Assembly: GCA_023391095.1 (NCBI GenBank)
Contig: JAEWBN010000022.1
Span: 248,001 to 312,000, forward strand
Direction: 5' to 3'
DNA: 64,000 nt
DNA from: Pseudomonadota bacterium
Lineage (GTDB): Bacteria; Pseudomonadota; Alphaproteobacteria; Rhizobiales; Devosiaceae
Part shown: positions 17,256 through 25,893 of the stretch, one piece after another
Layout of the letters: every line of letters starts with the position of its first letter
Position numbering within the stretch: the first letter of the stretch is position 1
Translations under genes and position numbers: made by a program
Notes under the pieces: model-generated
The model's input: only the letters and a program-made list of their open reading frames with translations
Databases searched by the model: none
What the model was told of the DNA's origin: nothing

Positions 17256-17732
17256 ATGGCCAGCATCGAGACACTGCGTGGCCTGTATTCAGGCAATTTC
17301 ACTGTCACCGAGCGGCCGACACCCGTTGCTGGCGATATGCGGATCGGCTGGGGCCAATCGCTTTTGCTGTTGCTCCTTGCCTCATCAAGGTCTCAAAGGT
17401 GCAGTCTGCAAAAAGTCCACTTCCTGGCGCATCTGAGCAGGACCTCAGCATCGCGTCAGCTCACCCGAGATGTGCTCGCTCGCACAAAAGAGCCCAAGGA
17501 CCTCTCTATACGTGTCGAGCCGTGGATTAATCGTGCAGCCGCATTTGCGATTGCCAACGGTTATGTCTCGACCAGCGGCAAGCAATTGCAACTCACCGAG
17601 CCGGGTAAGGAAGCAGCGGCGGCGCTTCTGAAAGAGGGGGTTCTGGCCGAGGAGGCAGAATTTCTGCGCGCTGTTGGCAAGCTGGCCACCGAACAGGTGG
17701 TCGAGCACATTATGAAGATGGAGGACTTCTGA
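17256..17732 (+). CDS. ABC-3C-like middle component
   Basis: 158 residues, mostly helical, with a likely winged-helix end (KQLQLTEPGKEAAAALLKEGVLAEEAEFLRAVG). It lies between the nuclease-like gene and the ATPase gene; its stop overlaps the ATPase start (TGATG). The size and place match the middle components of ABC-3C systems, which link effector and ATPase. The assignment rests mainly on context. Confidence 0.6.
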   Translation: MASIETLRGLYSGNFTVTERPTPVAGDMRIGWGQSLLLLLLASSRSQRCSLQKVHFLAHLSRTSASRQLTRDVLARTKEPKDLSIRVEPWINRAAAFAIANGYVSTSGKQLQLTEPGKEAAAALLKEGVLAEEAEFLRAVGKLATEQVVEHIMKMEDF

Positions 17733-19777
17733 TGTCGCTGTCTGTTCGGCACATTCGGCTCCGTGCCAATACCTCAGCCGGGCTCTATGGCACCGACATT
17801 GGTTTGGATGGTGGCTTCACCGTTCTCTATGCTCCGAACACATCTGGCAAATCAACCGCTCTACACGCGCTGCTCTATGCTCTCGGCCTTGAGCAGATGC
17901 TCAGCCCAAAGCGCGATCGCATCCCTCTGTCTTTCACAATGCGTACGCATGTCGAGGATCCAGACTCCGAGCAACAGCATCCGATCATCGAGTCCTTCGT
18001 TGCGGTCGAGATCGAAAACGCTGCCGGCGAACGCATAACTGTGAAGCGCTTTGTTACCTCCGACACGGACAAGAAGCTTGTCCAGGTTTCTAGGGGGCCG
18101 CAGCTCACCGCCGGTGGGCAGTACGAGCGCAGGGATTATTTTGTTCTCGACCCCGGCGCGGCACAGCGCGAGGTCGGCTTTCATCATATGCTGGCAAGGT
18201 TCATGGGTTGGGATCTTCCCACCGTGAAGCGCTACGACGGTAAGGACTGCCTGCTCTACGTCGAGACGCTTTTCCCGCTTTTCTTCGTGGAACAGAAGAT
18301 AGGTTGGACTACGATCCCTGCCGCGATACCCACTCAATTTCAAATTCGAGACGTTCACCGCCGCAGCGTTGAGTATCTGATGGGTTTCGATACTCACGAG
18401 ATTGAGCTCAAGCGCCAGGATCTGGACCTCAAGATCAACGCCCTTCGTCAGGAATGGTCAAAGACCGTTGTCTCGATCGAGGCCACCGCGAGTGCGGCTG
18501 GACTCAGAGTGCTCAGCCTGCCGAAATCGCCGACCTCGATGGAAGCTGAGGTCAAGGGCGCATTCATGCAAGTCTTGATCGAAGGGACGTGGTCCAACCT
18601 CGATCAGCACTTGAGCACCCTCAGGGAGGATCTGGCCAACCTTCAAGATCAAGCCATTCCCGAAGTCGAGGGGCTGGCTGAGGAGGCTCGCGCAGCTGCG
18701 GATCAGCTGAGCCGTGAAATCCAGCACTTGAACGCAGTCCGCACTGAGCTTTTCCGAGAACGCCAGGCCGAAACGGTCCAGCAGGCCTCAACGCAGCGAC
18801 GCATCGAGCACCTTAAAGAGGATTTGCAGAAGCACAAGGACGCGAAAAAACTTCAAACCCTGGGTTCTACCTTGGGTCGAGACCTCAGCCCTCACCATTG
18901 TCCAACATGCGATCAGTTGCTCGATGATGTGCTGCTGCCGCAGGGGACGATCGAAGCGGTCATGACGCTCGATGAGAACATCGAGTATATTGACGCCCAG
19001 CGAAAGACTTTCGAGCGTTTGGCCGACAGATCCGTTGCTGCCATCCACGGCCTAGACCTCGATTTGCTCACCACTGGCGATGAGCTCCGACAGAAAACCA
19101 CCCGCCTTCGCGCTTTAAAGACCGACCTGATTGCGCCATCCCACGCCGTTTCGGCCTCGTTCATCGAGGAAAAACTGCGCATTGAACACCGGGTTGAGCT
19201 GCTCAACGGCACGAGAGCCCGCTTTGATCAGCAGGTCGTCAGGCTGGTTGAGCATGCAGAAACATGGGCCAAACTACTCAAGGACAAGGCCGATCTTCCT
19301 GATGACCGGTTGAGTGTGGCAGACAAAAGCAAATTGACCAAGCTGGAGGCATCTATCCGCAGTCAGCTTGCTGCGTATCAATTTAATACCTTTCATCCGA
19401 CGGCTCTTACCGTTTCTCAGGACACATATCGCCCTGAGAAGGAAGGATTTGAAATCGGATTCGAACTTTCGGCGAGTGACACGATCAGGCTGAAGTGGGC
19501 GTATCAACTGGGTTTGCTGGACGTTGCGATGACCAGTAACACCAACCACCCGCATCTTTTGGTGATGGACGAACCGCGTCAGCAGGAGGCTGCTGAATTG
19601 AGTGTGGCTGGCCTTTTTTCGGAAGCGGAACGTGTCGCTGGCTTGGGTTCCCAAGTTCTCATCGCGACTAGTGAACGCTTGGAGTCCGTGGAAAACGCTC
19701 TCCACAACAAACGGTGTCAGCTTATCAAATTTGATGGGCGCCTAATCCGTCGTCTCGATCAGCAGGCCGACCTTTAG
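17732..19777 (+). CDS. SMC/Rad50-like ABC ATPase of an ABC-3C-type system
   Basis: 681 residues. The N-terminal Walker A is YAPNTSGKSTALHALLYALG (about 34-53); central coiled coils (about 220-380 and 420-530) flank a CPTC zinc-hook-like motif near residue 389; the C-terminal LLVMDEPRQQE near 610 is Walker B. This architecture senses DNA ends or phage replication intermediates in Rad50-type defence ATPases (family knowledge; the trigger here is unknown). It is the third gene of the set, followed 91 bp later by an abortive-infection gene. Confidence 0.78.
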   Translation: MSLSVRHIRLRANTSAGLYGTDIGLDGGFTVLYAPNTSGKSTALHALLYALGLEQMLSPKRDRIPLSFTMRTHVEDPDSEQQHPIIESFVAVEIENAAGERITVKRFVTSDTDKKLVQVSRGPQLTAGGQYERRDYFVLDPGAAQREVGFHHMLARFMGWDLPTVKRYDGKDCLLYVETLFPLFFVEQKIGWTTIPAAIPTQFQIRDVHRRSVEYLMGFDTHEIELKRQDLDLKINALRQEWSKTVVSIEATASAAGLRVLSLPKSPTSMEAEVKGAFMQVLIEGTWSNLDQHLSTLREDLANLQDQAIPEVEGLAEEARAAADQLSREIQHLNAVRTELFRERQAETVQQASTQRRIEHLKEDLQKHKDAKKLQTLGSTLGRDLSPHHCPTCDQLLDDVLLPQGTIEAVMTLDENIEYIDAQRKTFERLADRSVAAIHGLDLDLLTTGDELRQKTTRLRALKTDLIAPSHAVSASFIEEKLRIEHRVELLNGTRARFDQQVVRLVEHAETWAKLLKDKADLPDDRLSVADKSKLTKLEASIRSQLAAYQFNTFHPTALTVSQDTYRPEKEGFEIGFELSASDTIRLKWAYQLGLLDVAMTSNTNHPHLLVMDEPRQQEAAELSVAGLFSEAERVAGLGSQVLIATSERLESVENALHNKRCQLIKFDGRLIRRLDQQADL

Positions 19778-19868
19778 AGGCCTATATCGGCGTTAGTGGT
19801 CGATTGGGCTGCTGGAAAAACGGTCGGCCAAACTTCACAACGCAGAGCATCCAGACAGGCAACAGCGC

Positions 19869-20759
19869 ATGCACATCAAGTTCGCACCTCAGACGATTGA
19901 GGCTCTTGCCCAGGTCATTTCTGGCGGCGGCGGAAATGATCAAACCCCGCCCATAGGGATTTATCGGTCTGGCCCTAAGCTCGAAAGTTTCATGCGTGGA
20001 TGCAACGTCTCGCTGACCATCGGTAACGGGTCTCGATTGCCATCCCTTATCGAAGCGTTGGAGCGTGCCAATCGCAGTGGCGATCAAGATGTACTGCGTT
20101 CGATTGCCGAGCACGCTGCTGATCCGCGCGATTTCCTGGACCAGCCTGACAAGCTCAACTCGGTACTCGCTTACTTGAACGCCCGATTGCGATATGACGG
20201 ACTTGAGCTTCAGCAGATTGGTGGCACGGTTCGCCTCCTGCCTGCCGGCCAGAACGCGTCGGTTCTCGACTCGTTGGCAACAACCATCAGCGTCATCGAC
20301 TTCGACACCGTCCAACATGACCTAGACCGCGCTCTGAAAAATGTCGACGCCGACCCTGAGGACGCTGTCACCTCGGCGTGCTCCGTCGTTGAAAGTGTAT
20401 GTAGATCGATCTTGGTCGAACTCGGTCTGCCGATGCCGACCAACAAGGACGTTCAAGGTTTGTACAAGGCCGTGCGCGATCCTCTGGGGCTGGATCCGGC
20501 GCGGACTGATCTGCCAGACGATATCGCAACTGATGTTCGGTCAATCTTGGGCGGGCTGAACACCACCATTCAAGGGATTGGTGCGCTTCGCACACACGGC
20601 GGTGATGCCCATGGTCGTGAGCGTGGTAGACGCCGAAGCATTGACCGCCGCATCGCCCGTCTGGCCATTCATTCGGCGAGTGCGGCGGCGCTCTTTCTGA
20701 TCGAAACCTGGCAACTGAAGTATCCGACCAAAACACTTCACATGGCGCCGGCCGAATAG
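19869..20759 (+). CDS. Abortive infection family protein (Abi C-terminal domain)
   Basis: 296 residues. The second half carries the Abi_C pattern: DPEDAVTSACSVVESVCRSILVELG, a central VQGLYKAVRDPLGLDP, ILGGLNTTIQGIGALRTHGGDAHGRE, and a closing helix SASAAALFLIETW. The domain is related to RloC/AbiA-type phage-exclusion proteins and HEPN-like folds. The N-terminal half is unassigned. It follows the ABC-3C-like genes on the same strand and may be a fourth member or a separate system. Confidence 0.7.
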   Translation: MHIKFAPQTIEALAQVISGGGGNDQTPPIGIYRSGPKLESFMRGCNVSLTIGNGSRLPSLIEALERANRSGDQDVLRSIAEHAADPRDFLDQPDKLNSVLAYLNARLRYDGLELQQIGGTVRLLPAGQNASVLDSLATTISVIDFDTVQHDLDRALKNVDADPEDAVTSACSVVESVCRSILVELGLPMPTNKDVQGLYKAVRDPLGLDPARTDLPDDIATDVRSILGGLNTTIQGIGALRTHGGDAHGRERGRRRSIDRRIARLAIHSASAAALFLIETWQLKYPTKTLHMAPAE

Positions 20760-20769
20760 GTGGCAGTTC

Positions 20770-21000
20770 TTGGCCCACCTGCAATGGGCCAACGACATAT
20801 GCGGTGGCGCTCAGGAAGTCGCTTTGGCAAAACGTGCCAGCGTCAATCTCTTGCAGCTCCTGAATTCGAATGCCTTCACCGTCGCAACGTTCGGCCAAGA
20901 TCGATATGACCGGACGCTGGCAACCATCCAGATTGTTGGCCAGGACGTGGGCGACATCTCATCGCTGAAGGGCTAGCCCGCCGTTGACCCGCTGGACGGG
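20770..21000 (+). pseudogene. Thermonuclease (SNase-like) gene remnant
   Basis: The frame 20770-20976 gives ALAKRASVNLLQLLNSN and FGQDRYDRTLATIQIVGQDVGD, which match the second half of SNase-family nucleases (GRDRYGRTLA...GxDVGxxLI). The family's next block, EGLARRW, appears in a shifted frame at about 20970-20996, so there is a frameshift. The N-terminal catalytic half is missing. The 376-bp gap between the Abi and recombinase genes holds nothing else recognisable. Confidence 0.55.
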
Positions 21001-21135
21001 AGTTCTGGTGCTGATGCTCAACCTGTGTCGTATTGCCGGATGAAATTTGGGGATATCTCGCCGTGCCCCAGATAGTTAGTCGACCATCAAGGCGACTCGG
21101 CCAGGGCCCAGTCCTCCATTTACGGAGGAATGTAA

Positions 21136-23406
21136 GTGTCGAACAAACGTTCACTGACGCCACGGATGGTCGAGGACTTTTGCCGGCTGCGGCTCAAAGA
21201 TGTTCTTACCGCCGGAGAAGTGGTGCGGGTCACCAATTATCTCACGAATTTGCTGCAGCTGATGGCGTTTCCGCCCTATCGTGGACGATGGGCCGACTGG
21301 ACTGAAGTTGCCCTCGCCACTGCAGTTGATGGTGCGAAATTGAAAGCTGCGCGGCATCAGCTGCAGCCCATCTTCGATGCTCTGTCACGAGCAGTGGCAA
21401 TGGAGGACTCGGCCGAGCCGTTGCGACCGCCCAAACCTGAGAAGGCGGCGGCGCCCGCGGCGAGACAGGCTTCGACTGCAGAAGAACGTCCCCGTTCTCG
21501 ACGTGGTCCTGAACCAAAGCCCATCCTCGAGTTTCCAGAGCCTTTGACAACAGCGTGGCAGGACACTGCGGAATTCGGGGCGGCCCTCAACCTGCACATG
21601 CGCCGGCATGGTGATAGTGTTCGTCACCTCTATCTCGCCTTGGCCTCTCGCGGAGAAGCGCAAGACCAACGAACATTGATGAAATGGTGCACCGGGCAGC
21701 TTCTACCTATGACCGCCCGCAGCTTTGTCGTCCTGAACAACATCGAGCGACGGTATCGACTGCCGCTCGGATATTTCAAGGCGAAGCTCCCCCATCAGGC
21801 ACGGGCCATCAGGGGCGTAACATTGTCGGGGCTGCCGGCAGCGGAACGTCGCCGTCTTGCATGGCACTTGCCCGACGATTTCCTGACACGGCCAAAAGCT
21901 GAACAGGAAGAGATCTTGGAATGGGTTCGGCGCGTAATTATTTCCGGCTCGACCGATTACCGGCGGTTCCAGGCGGCTGCCATGAAACAGCGCTATGCTG
22001 TTCGATGCACGGCCTTCCAGAATGCGGCAAAGCGGCCGGTCCCCGCACCCGAGGACGACGTCAGTGATCTGGATGTCGAACTCCAGTCAGCAGTCGTGGA
22101 TGCGCCGACCGCATTGGACGCAGAAATGACCGCACTACTCCGGTTCAAGACTGCCACACTCACGGCCTTCGGTTTTCAGCGAAACGGTGTCTGGAATGAG
22201 GAGACCGCCAGTCAGAAGGTTGAGCATCTCGGATTGATGTTCGGTGCACTGGCCGCAGACCCTCGCAGCACGGTCAAAGGGGCTGGCGTGCCATTGGATA
22301 GCATTTGCTTTGCCATGCTCATTTTCCCGGCCGTGTGGGATTGGTACCTCCTGTGGCGCGAACGTCGGCGAGGCTTCTACACCAAATGGGAAGTAGACAT
22401 GCTCAGCGTGGTTCTCAGCATGACCCGGGCAGAGACCGGTTGGATGCGGCAGACACCGGCATTGGCGGATCGATTACGCCCTGTCTCGGGAATGATTTCG
22501 GAGGTCGAGATCGAGCGCGTCCGAACTGATTGGAACGGGGCGTGCGATGCCTTCTACAAGCACGCCCGTCATCGCATTCGGGAGATTCAGCGTGTCGCCC
22601 GGATTCATCGCGACCCATTCGAACCTATCCTTCCGGTGCTTGAGGCAGATAGCCCGGTGGGTGAGTACCGCAAAATTGCCGAAGAGATCTTACGCCTTAT
22701 GCCCGATGAGAGTCGTTATCCGCGGCCTGCTGCCGAAGCGGTGAGATCGTTCCTCCTTATTCGATTGGGCATGCATACTGGGCTGCGCCAGCGCAACCTG
22801 CGGGAGCTTTTGGTGTGTCCCCGTGGCCGCGCGCCAACAACAGAGCGGCATCTGGAGGATAAAAAGCGAGGAGAGCTGAGATGGAGCGATCGCGAGCAAG
22901 GCTGGGAGGTGCTGATCCCATCGATTGCATTCAAGAATTCGACCTCGTCGTTCTTCGGGTCAAAACCCTTTCGGCTGGTGCTGCCAGACCTCGCAGGGCT
23001 TTACGCGATGATCGAAGCTTATATCGATCGCCATCGCGCTCGCTTGCTGGGAGATGCGGCTGATCCGGGCACGTTCTTCGTGAAGTCAGTCAAGCGAAGC
23101 AGTGCTGACGCTTCCTACAACCAGAACACTTTTTACGAAGCCTGGCGCCTGACCATTCAGCGCTATGGGATCTACAACCCGTACACCGGCCGAGGCGCAA
23201 TCGACGGCCTTCTGCCGCATGGCCCGCATAATGTCCGTGACGTTTTGGCCACCCACATCCTGAAGCAGACGGGCAGCTATGAGCAGGCAAGTTACGCCAT
23301 CCAGGATACCCCCGCGATGGTGCAGCAGCACTATGGTCGCTTCTTACCCCAAGACAAGGCCGCCATTGCCGCCAAGATTCTGAACCGCGTATGGGAAGCG
23401 ACTTAA
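21136..23406 (+). CDS. Large tyrosine recombinase / integrase
   Basis: 756 residues. The C-terminal third carries the catalytic set: Arg in HTGLRQRNLREL (about 549), HNVRDVLATHIL (HxxR, about 696) and QQHYGRFLP with the nucleophilic Tyr (about 731). The N-terminal half holds an Ala/Pro/Arg-rich linker and a helical domain (VRHLYLALASRG...LMKWCTGQLLP) that may bind DNA. The GTG start is preceded by GGAGGA at 7 nt. It is much longer than usual integrases. It may resolve or rearrange the element, or be the remnant of an older island now carried as cargo. Confidence 0.8.
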   Translation: MSNKRSLTPRMVEDFCRLRLKDVLTAGEVVRVTNYLTNLLQLMAFPPYRGRWADWTEVALATAVDGAKLKAARHQLQPIFDALSRAVAMEDSAEPLRPPKPEKAAAPAARQASTAEERPRSRRGPEPKPILEFPEPLTTAWQDTAEFGAALNLHMRRHGDSVRHLYLALASRGEAQDQRTLMKWCTGQLLPMTARSFVVLNNIERRYRLPLGYFKAKLPHQARAIRGVTLSGLPAAERRRLAWHLPDDFLTRPKAEQEEILEWVRRVIISGSTDYRRFQAAAMKQRYAVRCTAFQNAAKRPVPAPEDDVSDLDVELQSAVVDAPTALDAEMTALLRFKTATLTAFGFQRNGVWNEETASQKVEHLGLMFGALAADPRSTVKGAGVPLDSICFAMLIFPAVWDWYLLWRERRRGFYTKWEVDMLSVVLSMTRAETGWMRQTPALADRLRPVSGMISEVEIERVRTDWNGACDAFYKHARHRIREIQRVARIHRDPFEPILPVLEADSPVGEYRKIAEEILRLMPDESRYPRPAAEAVRSFLLIRLGMHTGLRQRNLRELLVCPRGRAPTTERHLEDKKRGELRWSDREQGWEVLIPSIAFKNSTSSFFGSKPFRLVLPDLAGLYAMIEAYIDRHRARLLGDAADPGTFFVKSVKRSSADASYNQNTFYEAWRLTIQRYGIYNPYTGRGAIDGLLPHGPHNVRDVLATHILKQTGSYEQASYAIQDTPAMVQQHYGRFLPQDKAAIAAKILNRVWEAT

Positions 23407-23751
23407 CTTTTGGGTTTCGGACAGGCCTTTTGATTGAGCGCTGCCAAGAGACGAAAGGTGCGGCGGCGTTCTCCACCCCAGGATTTTCGTAGATAAAGTG
23501 GCACAATGCGATCAGGCGAAGAGTAAGCGACGTGCCGTTCACACCTGCAGCGAAGTTCCAAGGGTGCAGTTCGTTCGTTTTGCTCTGTTTGTGGTCGGCG
23601 ACGATAGCGCGGAGAGTACTGCTAGCCATGGCTCACAAACCGGACGAAGGTGGGGGTAGAACACTGCCTACGCTACACGGGTCGTCAGCCGTATTCTTGC
23701 GATCGTCCAGCCACGGCAGGCTTCTGAGTTTAGTTGGGGTATAGTCCAAGC
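23407..23751. other. Gap between convergent recombinase and UvrD genes
   Basis: 345 bp. A leftward frame from 23629 opens MASSTLRAIVADHKQSKTNELHPWNF and runs on antisense into the recombinase gene. Its first 60 residues look protein-like, but I recognise no family and it probably is not a gene. No clear intrinsic terminator was found, although two genes end here. Confidence 0.35.
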
Positions 23752-25893
23752 CTAGAGATCCCAGCGTTGCCCAACCCACGAGGCATGCAGGTGCGACTTT
23801 GCCCGGGTAGCCGCGACGTGAACGAGGGAGCGCTCTCTCTCAAGAATGCGACGTTTGGATGCCGCATCCGGGGCCTCCTCCAGTTCTCTCTTGAAGGGCA
23901 CATGGGGTGAATTGAGGCCCACAATCGCGACTGCTTCGAACTCAAGCCCCTTTGCTCGATGCATGGTTGCGAGCCTCAGTCCTTCTGTCGCGCGATTGTC
24001 GGCGATCTGCGCAGTCAGCGTATGCGTTGGGATGCCGCTGTTTTTCAATTGCTGCACGAGTGCATCCAGTTGTGCGTTGGTCTTGGCCAGCACGCAAATA
24101 TCTTTGAGCTCCACACCCTCGGATGTAAGTCGAGCCACCCAGTCGGCAAGCGCTGAAAACTCTTCCGAAGGGGAGTTAGAGGCCACTATCTCGGGCATGG
24201 GACCATGGAAGACGCTGCGATATCCACGGTAGTCGTCCATTCCATCGTCCATGTCGTCGATGCTGATACCTTCCAGAAGCGCCACTGCCCACTTACGGAT
24301 TTCGTCGGAAGTGCGGTAGTTGACTCTAAGCTGAGAGCTTCGTCCGCGGACGTTGATACCGCATTTCGACATCGATGCCTGGCGGGCATAGATACGCTGG
24401 TGGGCGTCACCGACGATGAACAGGGAGTTCATGTCGGGGTCCTGCGGCGGAACGATCGCGCGGATGAGCCTGAATGCCTCCGAACCCATATCCTGAGCTT
24501 CATCAACCACTACAGCCCTGTAAGGTAGGATCGCAGCACCTGCCCGCAGGATGGCTGCCGCATCGCGATAGGCATCGTCAGGCTCGCTCAGCCCCTTCTC
24601 CAGCAACCTTGCGCGATACCCCTCGAAGCGCTCCCAAAGTGCCGCCCTGGTCCTTCTGTCGAGCGGCGTTCCACGACCAGTCCTTGGCGCGCTTAGATAC
24701 CCAGCCTTATCGTCAATGCCCTGGGCCTGAATGACTTGAGCCCACTCTTCCTTGATGAACTGCGATGTGAGGCCTTCGGGCAACCCAAACTCTGCCTCGA
24801 CCTCGTTCCAAATAGCCTCGACCTCTTGCCGCTCGGAGGTGAAGTATACAATTTTTCGGTCGTAACCTTGCTTGCGAAGGAAGTCTCCAACCCAAGCGTC
24901 AAGGTTCTTAACCTCGATCTTCTCGTTACCGGGCTGCATGAGTTCGGGGCACAATTGGATCAGGTTGCCCTTGATGTCCGCGGCAAGGTTGGAAGTGAAG
25001 GTCGTGAACAAGACGCGATCCGTGGGCGCCTTCAGGACATTTTCGGCGAGCCACTTTGCCCGGTGCATGGCCACCACTGTCTTGCCAGTACCAGCGCCAC
25101 CACGGACGAGAACCGGGCCTCGGGCTTGCCGCTCGACGAGTCTGCGCTGGTCTGGGTGTAGGAACACCCGCCACGATTCCAACGGAGTATCCAGCATTCG
25201 AAGGAGTTCTTCATCGTCCTTCGGCAGCCAGAACATTCGACGGCTCTCTTCCGTCTCAAGGGCTGTTCGTAGGTCTTGTGCGGGCATGGATTTCAGGCTG
25301 GAGCCGACGAGCCCCGGAATTTCATCAATACCGAAGCCGGCGGCCAGGCAGACGAGGGCGTCCTGGACATCCGGGGTTAGAACTTTGTCCGCGAGCAATT
25401 CCTCTTCGCTGGTGACAGCCCTGACTCGCTTGAGCGCCTCGAGCGGCACGCCAATCCTGCCAAAATCCTCATCTGGCACGTGGTCAAACAGGCCAGGGGT
25501 GGTCTTTTTTGCTTCAGCGAGTTCGGGCGCTGTGGCTACCGCTTCGTCAGTGAGCTCCTGCATTTCGACCACTTGGACCGCATTGGTAAGAGGATCAATC
25601 TTGAGTTTGCGACGACGCGCCCAATGGTATGCATCATCGTGCTTGTCGACGTGGAGAAGGACGCACAGGCCATCTTCGACATACGCCACCGCGCGATAGT
25701 CCTGATCGACACGCAGCGATTTGACATGACGATCCGCAGCACCCTCGATTGTCTCGAAGTTGATGCCATTGGCCCCAGGATTGACCCGCATCGAGAGAAC
25801 CAATTTATGGAACTTTGCCGCGATCTGCTTTGGGAGAGACGCTGATGCCTGTAGCGCCTGATACGACACCCACATCTGGTACTCAGTTCGCAT
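23752..25893 (-). CDS. UvrD/Rep-type SF1 helicase with N-terminal RelE-like domain
   Basis: 713 residues. Residues 1-100 resemble a RelE/ParE-fold domain (FHKLVLSMRVNPGANGINFE, VKSLRVDQDYRAVAYVE, LLHVDKHDDAYHWARRR). The SF1 helicase follows: Walker A RGGAGTGKTVVAMHRA near 270, DEAQDMG near 466, and the C-terminal LATMHRAKGLEFEAVAIVG and VHVAATRAKSHLHAS. Such helicases unwind 3'-5'. The ATG at 25891-25893 overlaps the stop of the preceding helicase (TGATG), with AAGGAG 6 nt upstream, so it is the last gene of the operon. Whether the RelE-like part cuts RNA or only binds is unknown. Confidence 0.85.
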   Translation of the reverse strand: MRTEYQMWVSYQALQASASLPKQIAAKFHKLVLSMRVNPGANGINFETIEGAADRHVKSLRVDQDYRAVAYVEDGLCVLLHVDKHDDAYHWARRRKLKIDPLTNAVQVVEMQELTDEAVATAPELAEAKKTTPGLFDHVPDEDFGRIGVPLEALKRVRAVTSEEELLADKVLTPDVQDALVCLAAGFGIDEIPGLVGSSLKSMPAQDLRTALETEESRRMFWLPKDDEELLRMLDTPLESWRVFLHPDQRRLVERQARGPVLVRGGAGTGKTVVAMHRAKWLAENVLKAPTDRVLFTTFTSNLAADIKGNLIQLCPELMQPGNEKIEVKNLDAWVGDFLRKQGYDRKIVYFTSERQEVEAIWNEVEAEFGLPEGLTSQFIKEEWAQVIQAQGIDDKAGYLSAPRTGRGTPLDRRTRAALWERFEGYRARLLEKGLSEPDDAYRDAAAILRAGAAILPYRAVVVDEAQDMGSEAFRLIRAIVPPQDPDMNSLFIVGDAHQRIYARQASMSKCGINVRGRSSQLRVNYRTSDEIRKWAVALLEGISIDDMDDGMDDYRGYRSVFHGPMPEIVASNSPSEEFSALADWVARLTSEGVELKDICVLAKTNAQLDALVQQLKNSGIPTHTLTAQIADNRATEGLRLATMHRAKGLEFEAVAIVGLNSPHVPFKRELEEAPDAASKRRILERERSLVHVAATRAKSHLHASWVGQRWDL

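Noticed and set aside
23407..23629. Leftward frame MASSTLRAIV as a transposase fragment
   Set aside because: Looks protein-like, but I could not match it to a transposase family, and it overlaps the recombinase gene antisense.
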